NCBI GenBank assembly: GCA_020698575.1
Contig: CM036242.1
Span: 13,745,124-13,809,123 of the forward strand
Direction of reading: 5' to 3'
From: Bostrychus sinensis
Lineage: Eukaryota; Chordata; Actinopteri; Gobiiformes; Eleotridae
DNA length: 64,000 nt
The notes beneath the pieces were generated by a model that was not told the DNA's origin, ran no database searches, and worked only from the letters and a program-made list of their open reading frames with translations. This document shows positions 26,401 to 41,400 of this stretch, piece by piece; within the stretch, counting starts at the first letter, position 1, and every line of letters begins with the position of its first letter. The position numbers and the translations under genes are program-made.

Positions 26401-29400
26401 TTTATTTTTTTTTTGTGTTTTGTGATATGTCAATTCTCAGTTCAATTACTTCTCCCCTCTGCTGTTTATCACAAGCACAATAGCTCAGCCAGAAAAATGC
26501 AGCTCATAACCTGAACATGTATTTTATTGTATTTCAAAATGTAATATGATTTTTTACACTCTTTATATTTGGTATATTTATTTATATGAATTTGATTCCA
26601 TGAAACTCCTTCAATGCTTGCATACCCTCTGTGTATTGTTTAACATAATACCAGTGGTATTTAGATATGCATTAATTATTCTGTTTTGCTCTAGGGACTT
26701 TGATGCTGGACTTTATCTGTGCGAGGAGGCTTTTGGTGTTCTGCCCCTGGACACTCTGGACCGCTTGGCTGGGACCCTACTGTTGTACCCCTATGTTTTT
26801 ACACTGCTTCTTCTCACTGGTGTGTTTACAGTAACAGCGGTACAAAATCTCAGGTGAGGTGGGCAATATGGTTCAGTGTCATTGAAGTTGTTAAAAATGT
26901 TCAGTTTTTGAATTTGAACAAAGACTACTGTACCCAGAGCTGCTTAAATATTCCATGCTCTGTAGAATGCCATGAGTCACTAACGCCAAGGCCAGAGTAA
27001 TGTTGTCATATCACATCTGTAAGGCTGTGCAGTTAATCAAAATCAGATCGAAATCACAATTTCAATTGTCGTAATTAGCAAATCTCTAAGGCTGCAATTA
27101 TTTATGTACATGTATGCTACATTGAACAAAATATTCCGTCTCTGCAGGATCTTAATCTGTATAAATCATGCTACAGCTGTAGTTTAGTCCTCTGCAGACA
27201 TGACCTGAAAGGCCTGTGATTCCTTGTATTAGTTGAGCAGTGAATATTTAAGTTTTCTCTCAAGTGTCAATGCTCCATCGCATTATTAAAATGTTTATTG
27301 TGAACTGTACATTGATTTTAGAAAATATACTGCAAATCTTATCGCAACCACAATATCTGTCAAAAAAAAGACACTCTATGGAAAGGGGGCTTGTTTTTTG
27401 TGTGTGTGTGTACATATATATATATATATATTTGGCTTTTTACCCTTTAAATTGACAGGGATAGAGTGACAGGAAACAGGGTTAGAGAGAGGGCAATGAC
27501 CGAGAACATCAACCTGAGCCAGACCAGATTTAAGTACACACGTAGGTGGAATGCACTCTATCAGGTGAGCCTGAGAACATAAGGTATATCCTTTCATGAT
27601 TTTGAGTGCATGTCTTTAGTACAAAGTACTCACTAAGGTACAATTATAAGCTCTTGTACCAGTATGTAGTCTCATAAGCGATTTAATGACTCTCTCAAGG
27701 TCCAAACTTTGCTTTCACATACTTAATAAGCAAAATTGAACAGCCTTTTTTTTCCAAACCTAATTAATACTTAAGTGTTTGGAAAATGTCATATTTTGAT
27801 AATTAGTTAGAAAGGCTTGTATTGGCTCTTTTTCAGCCATCATTTAGTTTTTAATGCTCAGGCAGTGCTGTGATGAAGGCTTGAGTGCATTTTCATTTTG
27901 GGCAAGTTGGCCCGAGTAGATGGCATAATGTGAGTTAATGAAAAGTTCCTGGCATGGCAGAGAATGAACCCAGTTTAAAATAAGTGAGGGACATTAGGAC
28001 AGCCATCAGGAAGCAGAAACACCCACAGTGGTTCATTCTGGCTGCTGTGCTGTGTAGTACAAAACGCTATCACTTCATGCTCCGAAAACCAGAATATTCT
28101 ACTGACCGCTGCCTCTCAAAGCATCATCTGCCAATGGTGCAAGGTGAGGGGGCTGCTTTGAACTAATCACATTAGCATATCAACTCGCCCTCTTGCCATT
28201 GGAGGCCCCAGAATACTAACCTCATAGAACAAAAGGCTATTTGCCAATTCAGGAATTAATTTAATCTACTTTACCCCACGTCATGTCGAAAGAAGAAGCA
28301 TATTGGATTTGTATTCAGATGTAAGACGGTGTTGGTCTGTCTGGGAACAGGAGGCCAGACCGCAGCAGTGACATCATTGCCCTGGGGCCCTTCTCTGTTG
28401 GTCTATGTGTGCTGACTCCAGTAGACAGAAGCAGTAGTGGGTGTCTGCCTGCAAACAGCTCCAGAAATCTGAATAATATCTCTGTGCAATATTAATTCCA
28501 CCCACCTATCCTTCTGTCTTCTCTCACAAGTGTCTGGCTGTAATGTTTTATGTATCAATGTTTTCTTTTGTGTCGCTGCTCAGCTCGCCAAAAGGAGCTT
28601 CTGCCGAGGAGAAGAGAGGTGCGAGCGTGGGGCGAGCGGTATCCTTCCGTCCAGATGTGGCGTACAATCTTTTGCATACGCTGTTCTTTGGCCTCCTAGC
28701 TTTCAGCACCATGAGGTAAGTTTGCACACTTGTGTTGTTGCAGGTTAATATGCTCCTAGGTACCTGAAGGTACACGTCTAAATTCTCCCATAGTGACTCT
28801 TGAGATGCACTTGTTCTTTTTTAAAGGCTGATTTTTGTGCGCTTGTGAGTAGCAGCTGAAATGTGAGTGCCTCTTATGTCACCAAATTGGTATACTTTAG
28901 TCTTGATCAGTCCCTCACACTGAGGACTATGAAATGTAGTTTAGTCTAGCGATACCACACTCCTATCATAAGAAGCAGACACACAGTTAAAACATCTGAT
29001 AATTAACGTTTGCTTTGGAGGCTGGAAAAGGATCAGCAATTTCTACGCTCTAAAACCCAGACTTGTGTAACTAACACATGTTGTCTGTTTTTGAAAATCC
29101 TTATAAGTTGGCAAAGTTTGTCATTTTTCCTTTTACATACAATAAAAAACTCAACCCCCCCAGCTTCCTTTTAGGGCTTTTCAAATGTATTTTTTGCTTT
29201 TATTTTGGCATTTCTTATGCTAGGGTGATGATATTTGACAAAGAAGTTCATTAATAAATGAATTTTAGAATTTCAACTTCACAACTGGAAAAAAAAAAAC
29301 TGATTTTTCTAGCATCTAGACAAAAAACTCACATTCTCACTCTTAAAGCCCTTTTTGGTCCCATTGACTTAAATTAAAATCACTTATTTTCTGCCATTAC

Positions 29401-32400
29401 CATACAGAAATGTTAAATCATATTAATTCCTCTGTAACCAAGTCAGTCAGAGGCTAAAAAATATAAAAACAAAAAATCACCACCAGGTCCACCATCTTCT
29501 CTTTGCATTGTTAGAAATAATCCCCTTATAATTGCCATTAAATTGACTGTAGACCAGGCCTTTTATGGCTTTAAGGGGAAGAACCTGAGTTTCAGCCCTT
29601 TTTCTTTATGATTTTCTTTAGTTTTTTTGTAATGGCACAAAAAGTAAAGACATGTCAAAATCAGTGTTAGGACTAATCAGTGATCTATTTGGGACTGGTA
29701 ATCCCTGCACAAACCAAAAACACTTTGGGCCAGATTTATCAAAGGTTTGCGTGCCCGCTAAATGAATAAGACGCTCGAAAAGTCTGATTGTGTGTTTATG
29801 CTTGATCAACTGTTGTGAATCCCTTCGAGGCGACTTCTGTTGTGATACTGGGCTATACAAATAAAACTGAATTGAATTGAATTGAAAAGTGGTGCAAACC
29901 CAGGCGCAGCTGAGATTTGCGTTTCTCACAGGAGCAAAATGCACAAACGAGCAGAATGCACAAAATTCAAGGCTTGGAAAATGCTAATGAAATCGCTTTG
30001 CAGTCGCTGTTTGATTTATCACGAGTACGGGAGCTAAATCTGTGTGAAAAATTAGCACGTCTGAGAAGCAGGTGAAAAAATTTTGCGGAGGAATGAGTGC
30101 AGCTTTTAGTGCACAGATGGATCATTGAAAATAAGTTATAATTGCTTTAAAAGGGCTCATTTACAGAGATAAAACAGTAAACAAAGACGGACTTTACCTG
30201 CAACACTTTTTCCTTGATTCTCGCTCGTATTTCCCTGAACTGCCATCTTTTACAGCTCCTGTCTCTGGGCTTCAGTCTGTTTCATGTTTTTTTAAATCCT
30301 TAGGTGACAGAATAGTTTTTAAATGCTGCCTAAAGGCTACATAAAGTCTCACTTGTGTTTATCCCATTGCCTCCCAATGCTTGCTGCGCCGCTTGATTGA
30401 CAGCTGGTCCTCTGTGGCTCAAGGCTGCGCTGCTGGATTTGCCTCTGAATGTATGAGCTTAGGACATCAGAAATATATTTTTAATTGTTATAGTTATTTG
30501 ATCAACATCTGCACTGCATAGAGGCTACTTGATACATTTTGTATACGGTAATTGTTTTAAGGGTTACTGGCTCTGACAGGGAGTGAATAGGACTTTCCTC
30601 TCCCTCCACTGTTACACAGAGGGGAAATAAGTCATGTGACTCTGGTCAGTGCCAGAATCACATGAGACCTTTAACAAGGATGGAATATGCAAAGTTAATA
30701 GAAGAAAATAAAATGCAATGAAATGATTATTCTTCAAAGGCAGTGAACATATTCAGTCCACAGTCAGTCCTGTTATTTGAGGCTGGGCTCTCAGATTGAC
30801 TTTTGCGTTCCATCACTGTAAAGAAAGATGCAGTCAGACCTGAACAGCGTTGCTTTCACTGCTAGTGCGTCTATGCTCACGGAAAATTCTCACTTGCATA
30901 TCAGATTTGCACAATTTCTCTTTGTATATCACACACAACACGACCCACAAATAGGGGATGCTATTTTTTAAGCTACACTCACAATTTAGCACCTGTCTTA
31001 GTAAATCTGGCCCTTTGTATCTTTAAATAGTTAATAATTCATTTTTGTTTTGTTTACAAATATGTGGGAATTATGTGAACAAACTGGCCTTTAGGGGGGA
31101 AAAAATATAAAAGTGAATCTGATTTTGCTATGTATGATGAGGATAGGGGTTAACAATCAAAAAACAAAAAAAAAAGTTTTTTTTTCTTCATGTTTCATAT
31201 TTTTAAATGTGACCCAGTGACCTAAAAGGGGAACAATGTGTTTGTTTGTTTTTGTTTGTTTTTTGTTTTTTGTTTTTTTTAAAGGAGGGCCTGAGGGTTA
31301 AGTTTACAATATACCTTAAACTTTTAGCTAAGTTTAATTATCTAAAACCAAGCTCTAGATTTCATTAAGCCTATTATATGCTATAAAATACGAAAAAAAT
31401 AAAAAAAATAAACATTTGAACTAATTAAATTATGGCTAATAACATGTCAAAAAAGACTTGCCACAGTGAGCAGAAAAGTTAATGTCAAGCCCTGATATTA
31501 ATTATTGTCAGTTAAAGGGGCCCTGATATGCAAAATTTATTTTTCTGAGCTTTCTACCATATTTTAATGTTCCTGCATCAAAAACATAACTGGAGTTGTG
31601 TTTTTGTTTCATTCACGCATGTTTGAGTAATCCTCTATTTTTTTACGTTGACTTCCTGAAAGGACAGAAACGTCTTGTTTCACCAATGTCTGCCATTTCC
31701 ACCTGACCACGCCTCTCCCTCACGGTCCATTCCCCTTCAGCTCACACCTTCCCCCGCAGCAACCAAACAAACCCACTGCGGACTACAGTGCTGCAGCAGC
31801 ACATGGTGTGAGGAGCTGAAGGGGCGTGACAGCAGCTGGGCCACACGGAGGGAGGGCTCTTAAAGGGACGGGGACCTAATCTGAGCGTTTCTCACAGAGT
31901 CAAATGATGAGTTTCTTCAAGTGGTTTTTTTTTAATAATTATTGCATTTTCTGACCAACAAAACTAAGATGTTAATCTAGAGGTGTCCTAAATTGATTTA
32001 AAAAACATTTAAAAAAGCATAATATGGGCCCTTTAATTAGTATCAAAAGTTTATTCAAGGAATTGATAGTGAAATCATGTATCAAGTATTGTGTGAGTAT
32101 CAATATATCAGTCTTTAAAAGTCATTAGTCAATTTTCACTGTTTTGTCTCAAGTTATTTCTGTGAACTTGTGGGTTTTTCTTTCTTTAATGGAAGGCTAC
32201 CTACAGTTTTGCCCATGTCAACATAAATTGAGTCATTCACTATAACTTCAGACTTTTACACAACAGGTATAAACTGCTCTTGACATAAGCATGTGTACTC
32301 AAAAGCTGTAACTTGCATGGAAAGCAAGGTAGGTAGGTGTCCATAAAACCCTAGGCGGTATTGATTTTTGGCACACTCAGCATTTATACCGAGAGCCAGA

Positions 32401-35400
32401 GATGATGTAAGTTCAGCCAGCCACAGATCTTGTATTTTTGACAACAACACTGAAGAGGTTGTCCAGGTCCGTAGGTGAAGTGTCAAGATCTCTATGTTTG
32501 ACGGTGAAAGAGTTGTTACAGCAACATTCACATTTTTCCCTGAACTTACCTTTTTAGTTATTATTATTGTTATTATTATTGTTATTATTATTATTATTAT
32601 TATTTCAAGATGTACCTATTTATAAATAAACTACAAGACAGCGTGGGAATGATGAAACTAATTGCATTATGTGCTTATCTTTGTTATAAAACAACAAATG
32701 CTGGTACAACAGCATAAGAAATACATACTGAAAGACGATTTGGCTATTATGTATTTTTAAAAACTCCTCAGTCAGGCAATTTTGAAATGAGGCACTGATC
32801 AGTTTTTAGAATGCAACAATATTAACGATAAAGTAGAAAATGTAGACCTTGTACACAGGTGAATGTTCCGTCATCAAACACCCTGGTACCCTGCTGAACT
32901 TCTTGGTGAAAACAAGGCTAAACAGAAACCTATTTCTTGGTCCTGAATTTAACATCCATTCAATTTCCAGAAAGGTTTGTGAACCTATGAACTGGCTGGC
33001 TTTTCTTTAGTAACTTGTGTAGCATGGTGGCCTTTGACAAATTTACTCTCATTAGTCACAGCAGAACTATGGCCACAAAACAATTTAGGGTGACTGGCTC
33101 CCAGCTCGACAACAGCTTCTTCAATTTTACACTCGGCTGCACTTTTTTCTGCTTTGTAGTCTGTGTTTTTGTTCTTTGTCGACTTACAAACTGTTCAAAT
33201 CTGTTCTGTTTCACAGCTGTTTGAAATGTTCACTTTTTCACACCACACTATAGCTCTTGACAGCTTATTTGAAGCACATTTATAATCTTTGCATACTCTA
33301 TAAACTTTCAGGACTATTGTGCTTTCCTGTGGAATTTTATTATGAAAGTGTAAGTGGTTTATGATTTGAGGCCTTTTTGTACAGACTTTCATTAAACTGA
33401 CAACTGGATAGAGTCATGTTTTATTTTTCTTCCATTAAAAAAAAGTACAATTAATTAGTCAATAAGTAACAAAAGAGCTATCACGTCACTTGTTGACACT
33501 GAAGTAGTGAATGCATTATATATATGATACAATACATTTATTATTATATAAGTATTGCAGGCAACTTTTCTTTTGTTGGAAATTCCAATTTCTTTTTATT
33601 GGACATTCTGTCTTTGTTCAGGATGAAGTATATCTGGACAGGCCATATGTGTGCAGTGGCTGCCTTCGGCGTGTGTAGGACAGAGATCTGGACTCTGATT
33701 TTCAGCACTCTTCGATGCAACAGTAAATTTCTGGTAGGTGTTGCCATCAATTTTCATCCAAAACATAACTCCAAGTTGTTACTGTTGGAAACAAGTCTAT
33801 TATAAACTAGACATGGGAGTAAAACTGGTTTCAAAATGATTTCAACTCTGTCAAAATACCAAAATAATTGTCTAAGTGTCTATGTATGCAGTTTCACAGG
33901 TTGAGATTAAAATGTAATGTAAAATGTAGAAAACTACTAAATTGAGCAAGAAAATGCACATTACTTCTTTGAAAATGTTATAAAACTGCATTTGTAGCAT
34001 GAGGTCACACATATGCAGGTTGTATACAGTATTTTTGTACAGGGCAGCATTGGCGCAGGAGGATAAGCTGGTTGCTCATTAACCAGACAATTGGTGGTTA
34101 GATCTGTGGGCAAGACCTTACAAGGACATCCAGCCTAAAACATGTCAAATCACTCATTCATAATGCCAGAACTGGTTATATCCCAAAATATTTTTCAGCT
34201 TGCACTTATTTTAATTCTTGAAATGATTATAGTTCTTTTATAATATTTGGTTCTAACCAATTAGCCAGAATCTATTTGTAAATTATGTAGTCTGTGCCAT
34301 TGTCTGAATGTTTCAGCATTGAACAAATCACTTGCTAATGTGGCCTCATAAATAGATCAGTAGCACCATTGCAATTAATGAAAATGTTAGTTTAAAGCAG
34401 TGCCTCAAAGACTGCATAGGCCTGCATTTAATTTATAAGAAATGTCATTGTTTTGTATTAAAAGCATTTTCATTTGTAACTGTCACCATATTTTTTTCCA
34501 CAAGGCTAATATATCATCAGAAACTTGTAGCATTCATCATTACAGTGTACCACAAATTCAGGGCCCACATAAATTGCCACATTTTAGTTTCACACATACA
34601 CAGTATATTAGATGTGATAGCTTGGCCTAAGGATAACCAGCTTTCAGTCCAGCTGCAGCCTTCACTGAGCAAGAGATTGCGGGTCGCTGTAGATGTTTAT
34701 AATGCGCCGGTTAGGAAAGTGAGTGAAGCATAAAGCTGCCCGGTCTCATTATTGAGATTGGACTCTGCAGTGTCGATAAGCTGCTGCCGTGACCACTAGG
34801 GGTCAGTGTGGGCCTAACATGGCAGCTGCAAGCATCAGATAAGCCCTGATACTAGCTCTGTGCTGCTCTGTCTGCCACTTATCTCAGTGTTATCTCATTC
34901 ACTCCTCATCTTAATTTTTTTTTCTTGATTCACAGTTGATTCGATTATATCCCGTCATTTCATTATAGCTGTTTTCTTTCTCTCATTTTGCAGTCAAGGC
35001 TTATCACATATGCAGTTCCAGTCGTGATGATGGGTTGCCTGTATTATAAGGTACGTCATCATTGTCTTGTAGTTTATGTTCATTGCTGTTATTGCCTGCC
35101 TGCTTTTTATACATTGGAAAAAATCAAAATGGAATTGATTTAAAGTTGTAGAAAATGAGAAGAAACAATTGGATGTCAAAAGATGGTTGATTATTTGATT
35201 ATTGATTTATTTTTATATGTTTATGATTAGAACAGGTATGAATTGGTACTGTTTTGTAACTGGTTTTGGGGTTTCTAAGTGTAAAGTCCAGGCTCTCATC
35301 AATAAATTAAACATATACATGGACATATATGGATTCAGCTGACACAGAGTGAAATATTGCAAGTATTATTTTTTATTTTAATTGTGATTATTTTGTCATA

Positions 35401-38400
35401 TCTTATCCAAGTAAATAAATAAAAGCTTGAAATTTGTCACTTTGTGTGTACTGAATCTATATGATTATGCTTTTTACTTTGAATTGAACTTCTGAAATAA
35501 ATAGATTTTACTTATTTATCAACGTGCAAAGCTTAACTGGACCATTCTGCTTGCTCAATTAAGACATCTAACTTGATGCCAGTGGGAAAGTGACCCAACT
35601 TTTTTTTTTAAAGTATTATTGTTTGGATGTTTTTTTAAATTTCATTGGTCCAGAGTCACTTCATTCTCCATATGTTGTTACAGCCCCCTGTTTTCAGACT
35701 TGGTATGTGAATTCTGAATATGTTGGGGCCCTGTGTAAAATGTAAATAAAAACAAGCCAATTTTACAAAAAACATTTTATTCACAGCATAACATATACCA
35801 ATACAGGTGTTAAAACATCATCATTTGTGTAATTACTTTGAACAGTGCACAAATATTTAACATATCTCTGACATACATCTTGTTTTAGTTACCTCTTTTA
35901 CGATTTTATTTACCTCTTTATATATTCATACAGTGTTTTATTGTTTCTTAGCATTTTAGTGTTTTTCAGGGTGTGTCCATGTGTTTTTTTTTTAAGCTTG
36001 TTTCTATGTCTTGCGCTCCTTGCAACTGTTTTCCAATGTGGTTTTATACTGCAAATGGCAAATAAAGTGAGGTGTTAAGCATTTCCTTAAAAAAAATACA
36101 TTTTGAATGCAGCAACACTCGTCAAAAACTGGGATTAGGCAACAAAAATTGTTTTACTAATAAAAAAATAACTGGAGTGAGCAATTCGCAACAAAATATT
36201 ATAACTGCATCCAAAAGAAATTCATATTATTGCCCATCACAGTACAACGTTCACCTGCAGTTTAAAACTTTATTAGACAAAGCAGGTAATATTTTGAATT
36301 TCTCTACTTTCATGTTACCACACTGACTGATCTCTCTCTTTTCAGTTCTGGCCCAAGCTGATGGAAGAGTTATCCGAACTGAGAGAATTTTACGACCCCG
36401 ACACCGTGGAGCTCATGACCTGGATTAGGTACACACAAGCACCACACAGCTACAGCGGCCCCTCCACTCAACACACTGCAGCCCCACACATCAAACCCAA
36501 CCTCATCTGATTGGCCTGTTTCCGCAGATCAACTTTTCCTTCTCCTGATGCCCTTGATTAGTGTGTGCGTGTGCATGTGCGTATCGGCGTTTGTTTGCGG
36601 TGGGAAGAGACAGGGCTGATGAGTGATGAGAGCCGGTGGGTGGGACTCCATGAATAAGACATGGGGGCGCTTGGAAAGGACCCAGCTGTTGGCAGAGCAC
36701 TGTAGCCCACCTCGGGGTCTCTGTGGCCGGGCTTTCGATCAAGAGCTTCAGCCTGATGGGATGTGAGATGGAGTTGTAATTTGGAATGGTTCTGTTGCAC
36801 GGCTGCTCTGTGTGTTATTGTGTTTGCACATCTGTGTGGGTCCGCCAGTCTTTTTGCTCTGTGCGCCGCATGGAGTGCGCTGGGTTTTCTTCTTTTGAGC
36901 TGTCTTTGCTGTAATAGAGCAAGAGCTGTGACTAGCCAAAATACATACCACACTGTGCTCTTTTCTGCATAATTTGTAAAGCATTACAGACAATATATAG
37001 ATATAAAATCAATCGGTTTTGAAGCTGCTGGTGCCATTCTTTAAATATAGAATAGAACTTAAGATTTATGGATCTCACAGTCTATGAATTATTTACATGT
37101 AAATTTTACCACAGGCGGTTTATTATCACAAGTTTTTTTTCTACTTTATCTCTTAAAGCCTCACTACCTTATTTTATTTGTTTAGTGTCAGTGTGTTTCA
37201 ACATCTACATTCCAGATGATATCCATTTAAAGGTCCACTGTTGTGCTAAATCTTTGAACTTCAAAAACATATGTGGGAATTATTTTGTTTTATTCACTGT
37301 TTGAACAATCCTGTATGCTGAACCCGACCCCTTCTCAAGAGCTGACAACACTTGGGTCTCACCACTCAACAGTATGTAGACGCATGAAACCAGGAAGTGA
37401 TCCTGCACATCTCTAAAGCCCATTAAAAGGCCTAATATGGGCCTTTAAAAAAACTAGAAGCATTTGAAGAGTGCAAACCAGAGCTTTACTGAACCCACTT
37501 GGATGGAGTTGGCATCTTTATCCACAGTAAATATTGATCATTTCTCTTTTCTTTTTTTTTTTTAGTCCTTTCATTAATGTTTTATCTAAATCTGACCATT
37601 ACTTTGAGTTTACTTGCTAACAGGCCAACAAACCAACCAACACCAAAAAACATAAACATAACCTCCTTCGCTGAGGTAAATAAAAAATAAAAAATTGTCC
37701 AGCTCAAACAAGTAATGGACCAGTAGGCCTAACATAAGAAAATGAACAAAACAATAGTATTTATTATTATTATTTATTTTATTATATGTAGATAGCTTGT
37801 ATTTGCTTTCATTTTGGTAAGCGTGTTTTCTTTCAGGCTGCTATTGGCCAAAAACTCTCTTTTGAAACCGAATACCAACTGTAATGGCATCGAACTGACA
37901 AAGTGGTCTTTGTGCTCAGCTGGATGGCCATTGTACTAAGCAAGTTCTAATTTGATACTCATTATTTTCATTCTATCATCATCAGTGTATAATAGCACTG
38001 AGTGGACCAGATGGAGATTTTTAAGAAATGGACAATTTTGGTGTAATCCAATTAGACAGATAGAGAAATGGTGTTGAGAGAGAGCACGCAGGGATGATGG
38101 ATGATGGCTGTGGATTTTGAATGTATTTGTGTGTGTGTGTGTTTGTGTGTGATTGTGACATGGGTACCTTCCCTCCACAGATAATCCCATTAGGCTGCCA
38201 GGATTAGGGGCAGCCTACAGTTACCTTCACTGGGCTAGAGAGCAGGGAGGAGCATTAAGCTGCTCTGCGCTGTGCTAATTACATTCCAGATGAAAGTGTT
38301 AAGATGGAGGAGGCTACTCGTATTACGTGGCTGACGCGGCGTCTGCATTCACTTCTCAGTGGAGGGAGCAGGAGATAGTGTCACGTGGCATAATGAGAGA

Positions 38401-41400
38401 CAGAACAAAGATGGATAAGCATTTACCCAAGACTGTACATTTATGAGAGTGGATGAAGTTAAAATGGAATCTTTGTGGTAATGCTAGCTGCAGGGGAGAG
38501 TGTTAATCATTGCAGATAAAATGGCTCAAATGTAGAGAGAGCTTTGTGTAATTTGTCCAAATGTATCCTAGTTGCAAATTTTGCAAAAGCATTACAAAGT
38601 TTACATTAAAGCTACCTGAAATTCTTCCATCCTGGCCCAAACAAAAGCTCATAACAAAACAGAAGCTACCTTTTCTTCTTTTAATGTAATAACTAGGGCT
38701 GTCACGGTGTTCGCATTATCGTCATACCGCGCTGTTATCAATCCAACCACATGGGGGCACAAGCAACCGCGGTAACCACAGTTTATTATTTTAGTGAGAC
38801 ACTAATGGGATGCACAGTTTAATTTTACTGTAAACTATGAAGCATTTAATGTTTACGCACGTATGCTCACTCAGACACTGGGAGTGGAGAACGGAGAGTT
38901 AATGGAGAGAAAGGAAAAGGCTTCTGCACGAGCTGCGCTACCACCTTGAAGCTAACCGCTTCCCAAACAGACACAGGGCTTACACGTTACTCAGAGGAGG
39001 AGCTTTAGACTCAAATGACGATCCACTTCACCTGGTGGCACAATAACTACGTGAGGTTTTCTTCTGCCCTCTCCTCTCGCCTGCAGATACATGTGTGTGA
39101 CACAAGCGCTCTGTAGAGTCAGTGCCATGGGGAGCACTGCTAGCCTCCTTAGCTCATCTCTCAAACCACATAAGGTGAACATGTGAGTTTTTCTAAAGCT
39201 ACCACGTTACACGCACTGGAAGGACATTGTCACTCGTGCCTGACTCGGGTTTTTGTTAGACTATATATATATTTTTTTTATTTAATAAAAATTTGTTTGG
39301 ACATGTCATGTTTTCAAGTGTTATTATTAGCTTATGCTATACCGCTTATACCGCACACCACGGTGCCGAGTCACATATAATTACCACAGTGGAAATTCTC
39401 TCACCGCGACAGCCCTAGTAATAACTAATCATAAAAAAGATCAGACTAGACTCTTTAGCATCAGTCTGATAATATTCAGCTTCTTCCTTTATTAGTTTCG
39501 TTTTACTCTGTGTAAGTGGATATAGCCAGTGCTGGAATAGACACTTTCTTTGTAATAATGGCACCCATTGATTTTGCTGACAGTGACCAACAGCCAATAG
39601 AAGCATCTCTTTTTTGAGAGAGCCACAATCTGATTAACCTCAACTATTCAAATTGTTTTTACTATAGTACAGTACATAGTATAGTAACCCTAACTCTTTT
39701 CCTCAAATATAAGAAAACATCTTTTTTTAGTTTCTTCACCTTTTATAATATGCCCTAATAAAAAAAAAGCTTGTAAATTTGCTCCAATTAAACATGTTAC
39801 AAGCATACACCTTTTTAGAAAACATGTTGTTAAATAATATCAGTATAATTCCCCAGGCCATTCTCCCTCAGTTGGGCCTGTGGGGTGTGGGGAGTAAAAC
39901 AGCTGACGCCTGGTTGTGGGATAATGACCTGTAGAGGCTGCTGCTCTGTACTGTGCAGAATCATAACTCACAAGTTTCCACTTGATAACAGGGCTGCACC
40001 GTGGCTCAGCTGTAGGCTGATACTTTCTTCTAAATGGACAGTCAATAAATCAATAACAATGCCTGCCCGTTCCACTGCCTCCAACTCCGAGCTGGAGTTT
40101 TGAGTGTGCAGTTTTCAAAAGTCACAAACATGAACTATGAGCTCTCCCTTCTATATGCTTCTGCTATTGTGTTGTGACTTGCTCAGTTAATAAGGCCAAC
40201 AGACCATTTTACTCTTTGTAAACAACATGGCTTCGTGTGCAACATATTGCAAATGGTTTTGGATACCGGCAAACACTGGACCGCACATGTGCACACACCG
40301 CACAATGTGTAATGTCAGTGCCTTGGTAGAGAACACTAGCAAGTGTGTTGATATTTAGCTGTTTTGTTTAGTGCAACAGTTAGCACATAAGCCGGCATAA
40401 GGCAAAGGCTACATCCTAAAAATCGCTGAGTTCTAGAAAGTGGACAGGTTATACGTTGCAGAAACCTAGCAGACCACAATGTACGATATGTTCTGGTTAA
40501 ACCCATCATACACCTCAAATATTTTAATATGTTAAATCGGTTAATAGAACTGACCAGTATTTGAAAGTAAATTTATACAACCATAACTACATGAAGCAGG
40601 CAATTTTGTAATCTAAAAACATTGCAAAATGTAATGTTTTAGTCATTTAGTGTTTCATTGTCAAAATCAATTGCTAGATCTGGTGTGAGAAGCAGTTTAT
40701 AAAATTGCATATTCTTTTTGTTGACAGATTTCATGTTTGTTTATTTTCCATTAATGCTTTTTCCTCTGGGCAGGATATAGTCTGGGTGCAGTTAAGGATC
40801 AGGAAGGCCGCAGTGAAAATTATTAATGAGAGCTTTGACAGCAGTTTTGTTGCACATTCAGGAGGCTCTGCTACTGTGCATAGAGACCCACCTTCGAGAG
40901 AAGCTCAGAGAAAAAGATATGCTGTCTAATGACCAGTACTGTATACGTTGGTTATAGACTGTAAATACCAAGTTTGTCCTGTTTTTTTATACTACATTAC
41001 GTGAAATGCAATATAACATTAACATTGTTCATTTATAACATTCATTTTATTTATTACTACTAACTATGATTCACATCTGGTGGGTTGGGACGCAAAAAGT
41101 GGGCCGCAGAGAGATGGAATATAAGTTTCTACGTTCTGCTTATTTGAAGCCTAAATATTGTTTTAATTACATAAAATTGTGAAATAAAACTGATTGCCTA
41201 AATCAACCAGGAATGTTCTTTACCCCATCACATTCCACTCTGTCATCCTGCTGTTTCAGCTACACACCACAACCCTCCTCCACCCCCAACTCAACCGCAG
41301 CAGCAGAACCATGAGCCCCCTCCCCATCTCCTCCTCTTCAGAACCATCAGTGCTTAGGCTCCAGGGGGGCTCTCCCTTTGTCGCATTGCTGACATCTCTA

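Larger units (their letters stand above)
28716..33621 (+). other. dpy19l3: dpy19l3 intron 12 (4.9 kb)
   Basis: Contains a 1.3-kb MITE (29727-31015) with a retroelement tail inside it, a TTAA-type MITE (31512-32036) and an (ATT)n microsatellite (32557-32604). The rest is AT-rich without recognised features. Confidence 0.8.

Noticed and set aside
35740..36070. AATAAA motifs in intron 14 as an early polyadenylation site
   Set aside because: AT-rich DNA gives such motifs by chance. Nothing supports a truncated transcript, and the conserved exons 15-18 follow.
36503..36993. Several minus-strand frames after exon 15
   Set aside because: They overlap in multiple frames, are His/Thr-rich because of CA repeats and resemble no protein family.
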